Assembly (NCBI RefSeq): GCF_029360725.1
Contig: NZ_JARKMY010000010.1
Span: 124,001 to 188,000, forward strand
Reading direction: 5' to 3'
DNA from: Chryseolinea sp. H1M3-3
GTDB taxonomy: Bacteria > Bacteroidota > Bacteroidia > Cytophagales > Cyclobacteriaceae
DNA length: 64,000 bases
Shown here one piece after another: positions 53,067 to 62,598 of the stretch. The position numbers and the translations under genes are program-made. Numbering within the stretch: the stretch's first letter is position 1; the number at the start of each line of letters is the position of its first letter. The notes under the pieces are model-generated. The model was not told the origin of the DNA and ran no database searches. It saw nothing but the letters and a program-made list of their open reading frames with translations.

Positions 53067-53381
53067 TTAAAACTCATAGGTCGATTTCTCGACCGGCAGG
53101 ACAAACGCCCGGATGGGAAACCCGTTTTTGTTTTGCGCATTATGATGACGAATTAAATGCAGCGCCTCCTCAGTCTTTGACTCATCGGTGAAACTGAATA
53201 AGAATATAGCGTCAGCCTGCTCATCACCACTCCCGAACCAGTTATCTAGTAAAACAGGCTTACGGTGATTTTTAAACCCCACCGCATTCGAGAGACTGAA
53301 GGCATCGACGCCAGCAATGTTCATGATGTCAATTACTTTTTTTTGATCCTCTTTCAAACTTGTTACAAGCAATAATTTCAT
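53067..53381 (-). CDS. Small PII-like (ferredoxin-fold) protein
   Basis: I do not recognise a named family with certainty. The 104-residue cytoplasmic protein starts MKLLLVTSLKEDQKKVIDIMNIAGVDAFS and has ADAIFLFSFTDESKTEEALHLI later. These betas and helices fit a nitrogen-regulatory PII-like or DUF3240-like fold. Such genes often follow RND metal pumps. It lies 11 bases downstream of the RND permease gene, in the same operon, so a link to pump regulation or metal sensing is plausible. Confidence 0.65.
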   Translation of the reverse strand: MKLLLVTSLKEDQKKVIDIMNIAGVDAFSLSNAVGFKNHRKPVLLDNWFGSGDEQADAIFLFSFTDESKTEEALHLIRHHNAQNKNGFPIRAFVLPVEKSTYEF

Positions 53382-53392
53382 ACAGTTGAATT

Positions 53393-56300
53393 TTAATTTA
53401 CAGACTGTTCAACATATTCCTTTCGTTTCATTTTAAAGTAAAGTAGCGGCACTACAAGCAAGGTTAAGAATGTAGATGTGATCGTGCCGCCCATCAATGA
53501 AATGGCCAGTCCCTGAAAGATCGGGTCAAACAAAATGACCACAGCACCTAATACTACCGCACCTGCTGTTAACAAAATCGGTGTTGTGCGAACAGCACCA
53601 GCTTCAATGATCGCTTGCTTCAAAGGAATACCTTCCTCTAACCGGATGTTAATGAAGTCGATTAGTAAAACTGAATTTCGTACCATCACGCCAGCCAGGG
53701 CAATGAACCCAATCATGGAGGTCGCTGTGAAATATGCATCCAACATCCAGTGACCCAACACAATTCCAATCAGGGATAATGGAATCGCTGCAAGCATCAC
53801 CACAGGAACTTTGAAATCCTGGAACCAGCCTACAATGAGCATGTAAATAATAATCAGCACCGCTGCGAAAGCTATTCCAAGATCACGAAATACTTCATAG
53901 GTGATCTGCCACTCGCCATCCCATTTCAATGTGAAATTATCTTCAAACTCCGGTTGTTCGTTGTAAGATTCTTCCAGCGTATAGCCCTTTGGTAATTCAA
54001 TGGTTTTCAATTTATCGGAGATGTCTGAAATCGCATAAAACGGGCTCTCAAGATCCCCAGCCATATCCGCCAGTACATAAACCACCCTTTTTTGATTCTT
54101 TCGATAAATACTTTTGTCCCGTGTCTCTTTTGTTATGGTAACGAGATCACCTACAGGTATTGCATTGCCTTGCTGGTTGATGATTTTCAGATTTCTGATA
54201 TCATTTACACTCGCCTTATCCCCATCGTTCACTTGCAACATAATGTTAACCGGATCGAACGTCACTGGATTGTGTAAAACCCCTGCAGGCATATTTGATA
54301 AAGCTGCGTTCACAGTGGCGACGACCTGGGCGGGGGCGACACCTGAGCGCATAGCCTTTTCCTTGTCTACTTCGAATCGATACTCGGGCTGACTCGCTTC
54401 AGTCATCCAATCGACATCGACAATACTCTCTGTGTTTTGCACCAGGCCTTGTATTTCCTTTGCAATCCGAATTTGATCTTCATAATCCGGACCATAGACT
54501 TCAGCTACGATGGTCGATAGCACTGGAGGTCCAGGTGGAACTTCCACCAATTTCACATTTGCATTGTACTTCGCAGCAATCTTTTGAATCGCAGGACGAA
54601 ATTCCTTTACGATATCATGGCTTTGAATACTCCTGTCTTCCTTGTCAACCAGATTTACTTGTATATCAGCAACATGATTGCCACTTCTCAAATCGTAATG
54701 TCGTACCAATCCATTAAAACTTATTGGTCCTGCAGTGCCAACATAGCCCTGATAGTTTGTAACCAATTTTTGTTGGGAAATATATTGCGAGATTTCCTTC
54801 GTCACCGCAGCCGTACGTTCCAGCGTAGTGCCTTCAGGCATGTCGATGACAACCTGAAATTCATTCTTATTATCGAATGGCAGCATCTTTACAGCAACCC
54901 ATTTGGTGTAAAAGAACGAAACTGACCCCAACAAGATGACAACAGTTCCTACAATAAAAGCCCACCGTTTCCAGCGTGTTTCAAGAAGCGGATTAATAAA
55001 CGATTTGTATAGTTTATAGATCTTGGATTCCTCTAGCGTAGGAGCAGGTTTTTCGTCGTCATGCTCTTTGCCTCTCAAAAAAAGGTAGCCGAGGTATGGC
55101 GTCAATGTTAATGCCACCACGAGGGAAAGCATCATGGCAATAGAAGCACCTATCGGCATCGGACTCATATACGGTCCCATCATTCCAGATACAAACGCCA
55201 TTGGCAACACGGCTGCTATCACCGTGAATGTGGCAAGTATTGTAGGGTTACCCACTTCATTGATCGCGAATATGGCAGCCTGTAAGAATGGCAACTTCTT
55301 CATTTTAAAATGACGGTGCATATTCTCTGCGATGATAATTGAATCATCCACAACTATACCTGTGATAAACACCAAGGCGAAAAGTGTGATGCGGTTAAGT
55401 GTATAGTCAAGAAAATAATAACTAAACAGTGTTAACGCGAAGGTTACTGGTACGGATAAGAATACCACCAAGCCTCCTCTCCACCCCATTGCTAACATCA
55501 CAAAAGCTGTTACTGCTACTACAGCGACAAAAAGGTGTAACAATAGTTCTGAAACTTTTACTGAAGCTGTTTCACCATAGTTTCTGGTTTCCGTCACGTG
55601 GACTTCATCAGGGATCAATTCTTTTTTCAGATATTCTACCTTAGAAATGATGCGCTCGGAAAGCTTCATAGCATCTGCACCTTTCTTTTTTGCAATCGAA
55701 AGTGTTACAGCGGGATAGTCTGACCGATACTTTTCAGCACTCTCCTGGTCATGCTGGCCGAAACCATAGAACACATATTGTGAAGATTTCTCAGCACCTT
55801 CTTCGATGGTAGCAACTTGCTTCAAGTAGACAGGTTGTCCATGATTAGCACCAACTACCAGATTACCCACTTCTTCCGGATGCCTAAGGAAATTTCCTGC
55901 ATCCACCGCAAAAACAGTGTCTCTACGGATGATATTTCCGGCGCTAAGCTGTGAATTGTTTCCCTGAATTTGATTGTTGATACTCAGAAAGTCGACATGG
56001 CTTTCTGCCATCTTATCAGCATCCAACGTTACGCTTACCTGACGGCCTCTTCCCCCGAGAATGTTAACCACAGCAACATCGGGAATCTTCTTAATTTCAT
56101 TATTAAGTGCCTGTGCAATTTGTTTCAGTTCATAGTCGCTGTATTTTTCGCTCCACAAGGTCAATCCCAAGACGGGGACATCATCAATCGCGCGTGTCTT
56201 TACCAGCGGCATGGATACACCCGGAGGCATACGATCCATATTCTTCATCAGTTCATTATACAATTTCACCAATGAACGTTCGATATCTTCACCGACGTAA

Positions 56301-56599
56301 AACTGAACGATCAGCATGGCCTGACCTTTCATTGACGTGGAGTATACATGTTCCACACCTTTGACGTTGGAGATAATTTTTTCCAATGGCTGAGATACAC
56401 GTGCTTCTACTTCTTTTGGCGAAGCGCCGGGATAACGCAAAAATATATCTGCCATCGGCACATCGATCTGTGGCTCTTCTTCGCGCGGAATAAGCATCGT
56501 GCTATAGCCACCAATCATCAGGAAAGCAATCATCAACAGAATGGTGAGTTTCGATTGTATGAATGCTTTCGCAATATTTCCTGACAAACCTTCTTTCAT
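53393..56599 (-). CDS. RND-family efflux permease (AcrB/HAE1 type)
   Basis: This 1068-residue inner-membrane pump has 12 spans and two large periplasmic loops. It starts FIQSKLTILLMIAFLMIGGYS, and PREEEPQIDVPMADIFLRYPGASPKEVE is the usual N-terminal block. The proton-relay Asp pair is in span 4 (GIVVDDSIIIAENMHRHF). Its adaptor and TolC genes lie directly upstream in the operon, giving a complete tripartite pump. The association with sulfur genes and a PII-like protein suggests export of reactive or metal-linked compounds (inference). Confidence 0.94.
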   Translation of the reverse strand: MKEGLSGNIAKAFIQSKLTILLMIAFLMIGGYSTMLIPREEEPQIDVPMADIFLRYPGASPKEVEARVSQPLEKIISNVKGVEHVYSTSMKGQAMLIVQFYVGEDIERSLVKLYNELMKNMDRMPPGVSMPLVKTRAIDDVPVLGLTLWSEKYSDYELKQIAQALNNEIKKIPDVAVVNILGGRGRQVSVTLDADKMAESHVDFLSINNQIQGNNSQLSAGNIIRRDTVFAVDAGNFLRHPEEVGNLVVGANHGQPVYLKQVATIEEGAEKSSQYVFYGFGQHDQESAEKYRSDYPAVTLSIAKKKGADAMKLSERIISKVEYLKKELIPDEVHVTETRNYGETASVKVSELLLHLFVAVVAVTAFVMLAMGWRGGLVVFLSVPVTFALTLFSYYFLDYTLNRITLFALVFITGIVVDDSIIIAENMHRHFKMKKLPFLQAAIFAINEVGNPTILATFTVIAAVLPMAFVSGMMGPYMSPMPIGASIAMMLSLVVALTLTPYLGYLFLRGKEHDDEKPAPTLEESKIYKLYKSFINPLLETRWKRWAFIVGTVVILLGSVSFFYTKWVAVKMLPFDNKNEFQVVIDMPEGTTLERTAAVTKEISQYISQQKLVTNYQGYVGTAGPISFNGLVRHYDLRSGNHVADIQVNLVDKEDRSIQSHDIVKEFRPAIQKIAAKYNANVKLVEVPPGPPVLSTIVAEVYGPDYEDQIRIAKEIQGLVQNTESIVDVDWMTEASQPEYRFEVDKEKAMRSGVAPAQVVATVNAALSNMPAGVLHNPVTFDPVNIMLQVNDGDKASVNDIRNLKIINQQGNAIPVGDLVTITKETRDKSIYRKNQKRVVYVLADMAGDLESPFYAISDISDKLKTIELPKGYTLEESYNEQPEFEDNFTLKWDGEWQITYEVFRDLGIAFAAVLIIIYMLIVGWFQDFKVPVVMLAAIPLSLIGIVLGHWMLDAYFTATSMIGFIALAGVMVRNSVLLIDFINIRLEEGIPLKQAIIEAGAVRTTPILLTAGAVVLGAVVILFDPIFQGLAISLMGGTITSTFLTLLVVPLLYFKMKRKEYVEQSVN

Positions 56600-56649
56600 G
56601 TGTTTATGTGTTTGAGTATTTGGGTGTTTTTGTTGCCGGGCTCAACAGC

Positions 56650-57774
56650 CTACTCAGCATTAGCGATGTTTTTTTGAATGGTAACAGGGACACCGTTATA
56701 TAATTTGCCGTCACTGGTGAGAATAAATTTCTCTTTCGGGCTCAATCCGGAAAGAACCTCGACATTATTCCCGTATGTCTTACCTAATTTTACCCAGCGC
56801 AAAAGAGCCGTTTCACTTTCACTGATGGTATACAAGCCCGTCAGCTGATCTTTGTGAACCAGAGATGATGTTGGAACCAGAACAATATTATCAGTGTCAT
56901 TTGCTTTGCTGGAAGAAGTAATCGCAACATTCACATACATGCCCGAATACAAATCGTTCTTTTCGGTGTCGGGAATGTTTACGGTAATCAAATATTGTCC
57001 TCCGCTGAATTGTGAGGATGGACTTACTTCAGATACCATTGCTTTTATGGATCTACCAGAAGACTTGATTAAAATTTCAGCATCAGCGCCTTCTGCTATT
57101 TTTGCGATGTCATTTTCAGAAACAGAGATACTGGCCTTATAACCGTCACCCTGCTCCAATACGAGGATGGGCATTCCGGGATTTGCCATACTTCCGGCAT
57201 TAAGATGTTTTTGAGTTATAACACCGGCGAAAGGTGCGGTTAGGTTTGTGTACGCAAGCATAGACGCTGCCTCCTTTTGCATTTGTCTTGCTGCTTCAGC
57301 TTTTGCCTTCACGGAATTGTAGTGTAACGTCGCATTTTCAAATTCTTTTGCCGATGCACTATTTTGTTTGTACAGTTCTGCAAATCTTTCCTGATCTTTT
57401 TGTGCATCTTTCAATGCAGCTTCAGCTTCGCTAACCATGGCTTGTGCCTGCGCTTTCTTTGCTTGAATATCATCACTACTGATGGTCGCGAGCAGTTGAC
57501 CTCTTTTAACATGATCGCCTGCCTTTACCGGTATGCTGGTAACGAAACCCATAACACGGGTACTGATCACAGCAGTTTGTTGGGATTCAATTCTACCACT
57601 TGCATGAATGGTATTGTTGAGTTGACTTCCGGCAGAAGCTACTGTAACGGGAACTGACGTTTTTGTTGAGACTTCAGTTTCTTGGTGATCGTTTGAACAG
57701 GCACTGAGAAAAACACCTGCGGCGATGAACAACGAAAGGACGGATAGATGGGTATGTATTTTCATAAGTTTCAT
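56650..57774 (-). CDS. RND efflux periplasmic adaptor lipoprotein
   Basis: This 374-residue adaptor has a lipoprotein signal (AAGVFLSACSND, Cys at about 26). The lipoyl-like half is VISTRVMGFVTSIPVKAGDHVKRGQLL, a coiled-coil hairpin lies at about 105-180 (KKAQAQAMVSEAEAALKDAQKD) and the beta-barrel is near GYKASISVSENDIAKIAEG. It bridges the RND pump and the TolC-like protein. It starts one base after the tolC-like stop; Met4 is an alternative start. Confidence 0.93.
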   Translation of the reverse strand: MKLMKIHTHLSVLSLFIAAGVFLSACSNDHQETEVSTKTSVPVTVASAGSQLNNTIHASGRIESQQTAVISTRVMGFVTSIPVKAGDHVKRGQLLATISSDDIQAKKAQAQAMVSEAEAALKDAQKDQERFAELYKQNSASAKEFENATLHYNSVKAKAEAARQMQKEAASMLAYTNLTAPFAGVITQKHLNAGSMANPGMPILVLEQGDGYKASISVSENDIAKIAEGADAEILIKSSGRSIKAMVSEVSPSSQFSGGQYLITVNIPDTEKNDLYSGMYVNVAITSSSKANDTDNIVLVPTSSLVHKDQLTGLYTISESETALLRWVKLGKTYGNNVEVLSGLSPKEKFILTSDGKLYNGVPVTIQKNIANAE

Positions 57775-57775
57775 T

Positions 57776-59095
57776 TTACTTTTCTGACGTGATTGTTAAA
57801 AACTGGAGATAAGCTTGTGTTGTATTGAATTGAAAAACTGTCTGCGCCTGATAGAGCTTTTGTTGGGACAATAAGGTTTGTGATTGAAGTATATCATTGG
57901 TCGTTACCAATCCTTGGTTGTACCTGTTCTGTAAGATGCGTAATGCCTCTGATGCCTGGCTTACTGCAAGTTCTTGCTGTTGCAGTGCGATGAGAGCATC
58001 TTCCCATTGGCGAAGGGTTTTGTTCAACTCCAGCTGACTTTGCTCTTTCTGATATTGAAGTTGTTCTGCCGCTTTATTTCTTTCCGCCCTGTGTTCAGCG
58101 ATTTTATTGCGTGTAGCCGTTCCATTAAATATTGTCCAGGAAAGCTGGGCACCCACGAGATATGAATTAGCTCCGAATCCAAAGGCATCTTTATCGTTAA
58201 TAAGATATTCTCCAAAGGCATTAAGCTTAGGGAGATATGACATCTTGCTTGAACTAATCATCATGTCGTGGGCTGTTACGGCTGATTGCAGCGCCCGGAA
58301 ATCTGCACGATTTTCCGGTACTTGCGTTTCCACGCCTTCAAGCTTGGTGACCAGCGCTACAGGTTCAACCTGATAAACAACACCGGATTGCTTACCCATT
58401 AATAGGCTGAGATAATCAGAAGCATTGCGCACATTGCTTTTTGCTTCAGCCGATTGACGTTCCATGTTGGTAACTTGCACCTGCACTTGAAGCAGATCAG
58501 ATTTTTGAAGAAATCCCTTTTCGTACCGATTAGCCGTTGCTGTATAAATTGAATTAACAGTTTTTAAAGCTTCTCCCAGAACACTGTTAGCCTGATGAGC
58601 CAATTGTAGCTGTGCGTATGCTTTTTGAACTTCAAATACCAGGTAGTCTTTTGTACGTTTTGTTTTGAAAGTATAAACATCCACTTGCTGTTGCGCGGCC
58701 TTTCGCATGTGGAGCATGTCCATGTTTAAAAGAGGTTGCTGAAACTCCGCTTTTGTCATGAAGTTTTGCGTAGACGCAGGGTTGTTAAGCAACTCGGGAT
58801 TAAAATCGCTTTGTGCGATGGACTCCTGCTGCAGCTTAAATCCAAAAGCATTCAACGGGTTGTTGGTGCTTAGCGCGGTATAACTTAATTTGACCTGCGG
58901 CAGAAATACAGCGTTAGTCTGGTTGAATCTGGCGCTGGCACCTTCCTCCTCCAGCCGGGCTATCACAATTTCTTTATTATTGTTAAGGCTTGCATCCAGC
59001 GCTTCCTGCAATGAGAGAAGGACAGTATCTTGCGCAAGTAGGGATGCCGAAAATGTGATGGTGAAAATCAGTAACAATGGAAATACCTTTTTCAT
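57776..59095 (-). CDS. TolC-family outer membrane efflux protein (RND operon)
   Basis: The 439-residue product has a signal peptide ending near residue 21 (SASLLAQ). Long helical repeats (LSLQEALDASLNNNKEIVIARLEEEGA, GLVTTNDILQSQTLLSQQKLYQAQ) form the trans-periplasmic tunnel. It is the first gene of the efflux operon. A Crp/Fnr-type palindrome and -7 box lie just upstream, so it should belong to the island's regulon. Confidence 0.93.
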   Translation of the reverse strand: MKKVFPLLLIFTITFSASLLAQDTVLLSLQEALDASLNNNKEIVIARLEEEGASARFNQTNAVFLPQVKLSYTALSTNNPLNAFGFKLQQESIAQSDFNPELLNNPASTQNFMTKAEFQQPLLNMDMLHMRKAAQQQVDVYTFKTKRTKDYLVFEVQKAYAQLQLAHQANSVLGEALKTVNSIYTATANRYEKGFLQKSDLLQVQVQVTNMERQSAEAKSNVRNASDYLSLLMGKQSGVVYQVEPVALVTKLEGVETQVPENRADFRALQSAVTAHDMMISSSKMSYLPKLNAFGEYLINDKDAFGFGANSYLVGAQLSWTIFNGTATRNKIAEHRAERNKAAEQLQYQKEQSQLELNKTLRQWEDALIALQQQELAVSQASEALRILQNRYNQGLVTTNDILQSQTLLSQQKLYQAQTVFQFNTTQAYLQFLTITSEK

Positions 59096-59112
59096 TGGCG
59101 TTAAATTTTATA

Positions 59113-59157
59113 CAAAGGTATGGCAGTCTGAAAGGCTATACTGTGACTTGAATCACG
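59113..59157 (-). promoter_or_regulatory. Crp/Fnr-activated promoter of the RND operon
   Basis: On the minus strand the dyad with arms at 59142-59146 and 59153-59157 (TGTGA-N6-TCACG as read on plus) is followed after 21 bases by the -7 box TACCTTTG (59120-59113). The dyad centre falls about 42 bases upstream of the expected start, as in class II activation. Confidence 0.7.
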
Positions 59158-59348
59158 CAGAGAAAAGTTTATGAGGAAATTTGAATAAGATCAAAAAGTT
59201 TTGTTGATCCTCCAGGTCTAATTCGCGTGAAGCAGAAATTATGGGCGTGAGTTTTACGGAGCGTAGTGCAAACGCGTGTTCTTAATCCATCTCTAGTCCC
59301 CAGAAACTAGTGTTGTGAAAAGCTTTAAAAAAAATCGGTTAGTGATGA

Positions 59349-59981
59349 TTATTTCTTTGCGAAAATGATGTGCCACACGCCTCGCAGATCGCCCTCGTGA
59401 AAATTTACTGCTTGATCGGTTGGATATAATTCCTGAATACGTGCGAGCGTCTCAGGTTGAATTTGCTTATCGGCGGTACCATGACAATTGAGGCATAACG
59501 GTTGCAACATGATCGGCTTAAAGAAATGTATTTCCCCAGTGGCAGAATTTCTAACGAGTCGTGTATCCGTCTTTTTAATAGACTTCATTTCCTCCTCCAT
59601 CACCGTCAGGACTGACAATTCTAAACTGTCGGGTTGGTTGTTTGAATTTCTATATCGCAGAGACGTACGCCTGATCTTTACACTATCTGCATAAATATCT
59701 GTTATCGGATATGCATTTTCATTGCAAAAGCTAATCGCATCCGCGAAACCTTTGGCCTTGATGGCTGTAAGCAACGAGCTTCGGAGTGTATCAAAGGTTT
59801 TAGCAACGAGCTGATTGCCGGCTTTGACATAAACAGAATCGGGAATAATAGCCTCAACGTCCGGGCCCGTTTGCTTATGGTCCTTCGTCGTGCAGCTCGC
59901 GAATATCACCGCAGTAATTAGTACTGCTGCGAACTGAATTGTAGTCCGAACAAGGAACGCCTTTTGACCTGGATTCTTCAC
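59349..59981 (-). CDS. DUF3365 (Tll0287-like) haem-binding exported protein
   Basis: This 210-residue protein has a lipoprotein-like signal (AVIFASCTTKD). The DUF3365 / Tll0287-like domain follows: AISFCNENAYPITDIYADS, RRTSLRYRNSNNQPD, then the c-type haem motif LCLNCHG and a late HEGDLRGVWHIIF. These proteins act as periplasmic redox sensors or electron carriers. It lies downstream of the DUF6132 gene (20-base gap) and probably shares its Crp/Fnr promoter. Confidence 0.9.
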   Translation of the reverse strand: MKNPGQKAFLVRTTIQFAAVLITAVIFASCTTKDHKQTGPDVEAIIPDSVYVKAGNQLVAKTFDTLRSSLLTAIKAKGFADAISFCNENAYPITDIYADSVKIRRTSLRYRNSNNQPDSLELSVLTVMEEEMKSIKKTDTRLVRNSATGEIHFFKPIMLQPLCLNCHGTADKQIQPETLARIQELYPTDQAVNFHEGDLRGVWHIIFAKK

Positions 59982-60001
59982 TTTGATTGAAATTAAAGTC
60001 G

Positions 60002-60187
60002 TTATGTCTTCGAGCTCTTAAAAGCATTGACCAACAAACCTCCCATGAGCCCGCCGTACAAGGAGCTATTTACCGGAGAAGATGTGATGGCGCAACTTCC
60101 ACTTAAACAACCCACATAATACCAATATAAGTATCCTGCTGTTGCGCCAACCACGATCCCTAAACCCCATATCATCCACTTCTTCAT
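60002..60187 (-). CDS. DUF6132 small membrane protein
   Basis: The 61-residue protein starts at the ATG at 60187. It has a Gly-rich membrane span (WGLGIVVGATAGYLYWYYVG), a C..SGSC pair and LYGGLMGGLLVNAF, matching the small DUF6132 family. The function is unknown. Such genes sit with rhodanese and TauE genes in Bacteroidota, from memory. It is followed by the DUF3365 gene and preceded by a perfect Crp/Fnr-type dyad. Confidence 0.8.
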   Translation of the reverse strand: MKKWMIWGLGIVVGATAGYLYWYYVGCLSGSCAITSSPVNSSLYGGLMGGLLVNAFKSSKT

Positions 60188-60208
60188 GTAGCTTTCAATT
60201 ATTTGATG

Positions 60209-60252
60209 CAATTTCACTCGAAGAACTGTCCTTATCTGTGACTTACATCACA
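60209..60252 (-). promoter_or_regulatory. Crp/Fnr-type site and weak promoter of DUF6132-DUF3365
   Basis: TGTGACTTACATCACA (60237-60252) is a perfect TGTGA-N6-TCACA dyad, 49 bases upstream of the DUF6132 start. At the expected distance only a weak -7 box, TGAAATTG (60216-60209), is seen. Confidence 0.7.
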
Positions 60253-60277
60253 AAACACGGAACGATTCATTGCTTCA

Positions 60278-61693
60278 TCATTTTGTTAATGTTGTCGGAC
60301 ATGCATTTTCCGTGCGAGCCAGTTTTGTTTCTGACAAAGCTTTGTACCCACCAGCGATGTCAATCACATTGTGCCATCCACGAGCCTTCAGAATCGAAGC
60401 AGCAATCATGGAACGATAACCTCCCGCACAATGAAGGTATACTTCGCCATCTTTTGGAATTTCCGTTAAATGTTCATTTAAGAAATCCAGGGGCGTGTTT
60501 ACCGTGCCGTTGATACGTTCAGCATTAAATTCACTCGGTTTTCTAACATCAAACACCCGCAGTTTTTGATTTTTAAATCGTTTCGCGAATTCAACTGCAT
60601 CCACCGACTCGACGGTATCAATTTCTTTGCCTGCCTGAAGCCATGCCTTAATCCCATTCTTGAGGTATCCCAGCGTGTTATCAAATCCTACTCTTGCCAG
60701 ACGTGTCACCACTTCCTCTTCCCGGCCTTCATCGGAAACAATTAATAACGGTTGGGATACACTGGGTATAAGTGCACCAACCCAAGGAGCGAAACTGCCG
60801 TCGATTCCGATATTAATTGAATTGGGTATAAATCCCTTGCCAAAAGCCTGTGCGTCGCGAGTGTCCAATACAAGCGCACCGGTTTCATTAGCCATCAATT
60901 CAAATTCGTCAGCGGTAAGTGCTCTTGTTCCTTTGTCCAGAACTTTATCAATACTTTCGTAACCTTCTTTGTTCATTTTAACATTTTCCGGGAAGTATGC
61001 TGGCGGTGGCAGTAGACCTTCCGTCACTTCTTTTATAAATTCTTCCCGTGTCATATTGGCCCTTAAGGCATAGTTCCGTTTTTTCTGGTTACCAAGGGTG
61101 TCAACGGTTTCTTTCATCATATTTTTTCCGCATGCAGATCCTGCGCCATGTGCGGGATAAACAATGACATCGTCTGCCAATGTCATAATCTTTGAACGCA
61201 GCGAATCATACAATAATCCCGCTAATTCTTCTTGTGTCATGTGAGCGGCTTTTTGAGCCAGATCGGGTCTTCCTACATCACCCAAAAAAAGCGTATCGCC
61301 GCTAAAGATGGCGTAGTCTTTTCCTTTTTCATCTCTCAGCAAATACGTGGTAGATTCCATCGTATGCCCAGGTGTATGCAACACTTTAATGGTAACTTTT
61401 CCGACTTTCAATTCTTCACCATCTTGTGCTATGTGTGCCTTGAATTTCGGCTGCGCGGTGGGGCCGTATACAATCATTGCACCTGTTTTCTCAGCAAGAT
61501 CCAGATGGCCCGATACGAAGTCGGCATGAAAATGAGTTTCAAGAACATATTTAATTTGTACATCATCATGTATTGCTTTTTCAATATAAGGTTCTACTTC
61601 ACGAAGCGGATCAATGATGACGGCCTCATTTTCTGAGCGGATATAATATGCTCCTTGCGCAAGACATCCGGTGTAAATTTGTTCTACTGTCAT
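60278..61693 (-). CDS. MBL-fold persulfide dioxygenase-like enzyme with two rhodanese domains
   Basis: This 471-residue enzyme has an ETHE1/CstB-like metallo-beta-lactamase domain at about 1-230 (ETHFHADFVSGH, HTPGHTMEST, FSGDTLFLGDVGRPDL, YPAHGAGSACG). Rhodanese domain 1 (about 255-350) has LIVSDEGREEE in the active loop, so the Cys is missing. Rhodanese domain 2 (about 360-460) has YLHCAGGYRS with the Cys. It should oxidise glutathione or low-molecular-weight persulfide to sulfite and pass sulfur on. TauE, encoded next door, could export the sulfite. Confidence 0.92.
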   Translation of the reverse strand: MTVEQIYTGCLAQGAYYIRSENEAVIIDPLREVEPYIEKAIHDDVQIKYVLETHFHADFVSGHLDLAEKTGAMIVYGPTAQPKFKAHIAQDGEELKVGKVTIKVLHTPGHTMESTTYLLRDEKGKDYAIFSGDTLFLGDVGRPDLAQKAAHMTQEELAGLLYDSLRSKIMTLADDVIVYPAHGAGSACGKNMMKETVDTLGNQKKRNYALRANMTREEFIKEVTEGLLPPPAYFPENVKMNKEGYESIDKVLDKGTRALTADEFELMANETGALVLDTRDAQAFGKGFIPNSINIGIDGSFAPWVGALIPSVSQPLLIVSDEGREEEVVTRLARVGFDNTLGYLKNGIKAWLQAGKEIDTVESVDAVEFAKRFKNQKLRVFDVRKPSEFNAERINGTVNTPLDFLNEHLTEIPKDGEVYLHCAGGYRSMIAASILKARGWHNVIDIAGGYKALSETKLARTENACPTTLTK

Positions 61694-61729
61694 TTCTTAT
61701 TTCAGGTTAATGTTTGTCAATTTGTTATG

Positions 61730-61774
61730 CAAAGATAGAGCGCGTTTCGCTGCCTATCAGTGATAAAAGTCACC
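61730..61774 (-). promoter_or_regulatory. Crp/Fnr-activated promoter of the MBL-rhodanese gene
   Basis: The dyad GTGA-N6-TCAC (61760-61773) is followed on the minus strand after 21 bases (counting 5-base arms) by a perfect -7 box TATCTTTG (61737-61730). The start codon is 36 bases further. Confidence 0.75.
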
Positions 61775-61782
61775 TTTCTCCT

Positions 61783-62580
61783 TCATATTATAATCTCCTT
61801 TATCAGGATATATACTGACATCGTTAATGCAAACCAGCCAAATCCTGACTTTAAGTTGTTTCCCTGGATAAACTTAGTCAGATAGGTGCCGAGGAAAACA
61901 CCTGCAACAGCCAGCCCGGAGAGCAACATCATCAACTGGAAATTAATTTCTTTTACGAGTGTCATATCGCCGATAAAACCTATTAAGGAGTTAACAGCTA
62001 TAATGATCAATGACGTTCCAATCGCTTTTTTCATAGGAAGACCAGCCATAAAAACCAATGCTGGTATAATGAGAAATCCACCCCCTGCTCCAACTATCCC
62101 CGTGATAATTCCAACAATTATACCCAACCCAGTCATCATCACGGATCGATGACGTGTACTGCTACTTTCATGGTTATCTGGTTTCTTATCACGAATCATT
62201 CGGACAGCAGCCGCCAGCATGATGATCGAAAAAAATACCATGATCGCAGTATCCTTAGTAACCGCAAAGGAAGATATCGTAAGAATGTTGTCGGGTATGT
62301 GCGGTAATACTGTATGACGTGTGAAGTAGACCGCTGCGGTCGACGGGATTGAAAATAATAACGCGCTTTTTACATCCACCGTTTTATTGATGACGTTTCG
62401 TACGCCACCCACCAGCGATGTTGTTCCAACAATGAACAAAGAATAAGCAGTGGCCAATGTCGGTTCAATATGGAACAAGTAGACTAGTACAGGTATAGTG
62501 ATGATTGAGCCTCCTCCACCGATAAGTCCGAGCGATACTCCAATTAAACCCGACGCCAGATAACCTGCAAAATTTTCCAC
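61783..62580 (-). CDS. TauE/SafE-family sulfite exporter
   Basis: This protein has seven or eight spans and the two family repeats: GLIGVSLGLIGGGGSIITIPVLVYL and GIIVGIITGIVGAGGGFLIIPALVF. The start is taken as the GTG at 62580 (VENFAGYLASGLIG), giving 265 residues. A GTG at 62646 would put a Crp/Fnr site (62628-62643) and promoter inside the gene and add non-membrane residues with no homologous look. It should export sulfite or another sulfur oxyanion. Confidence 0.88.
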   Translation of the reverse strand: MENFAGYLASGLIGVSLGLIGGGGSIITIPVLVYLFHIEPTLATAYSLFIVGTTSLVGGVRNVINKTVDVKSALLFSIPSTAAVYFTRHTVLPHIPDNILTISSFAVTKDTAIMVFFSIIMLAAAVRMIRDKKPDNHESSSTRHRSVMMTGLGIIVGIITGIVGAGGGFLIIPALVFMAGLPMKKAIGTSLIIIAVNSLIGFIGDMTLVKEINFQLMMLLSGLAVAGVFLGTYLTKFIQGNNLKSGFGWFALTMSVYILIKEIII

Positions 62581-62598
62581 TGTCTCTGAATTTCGATA

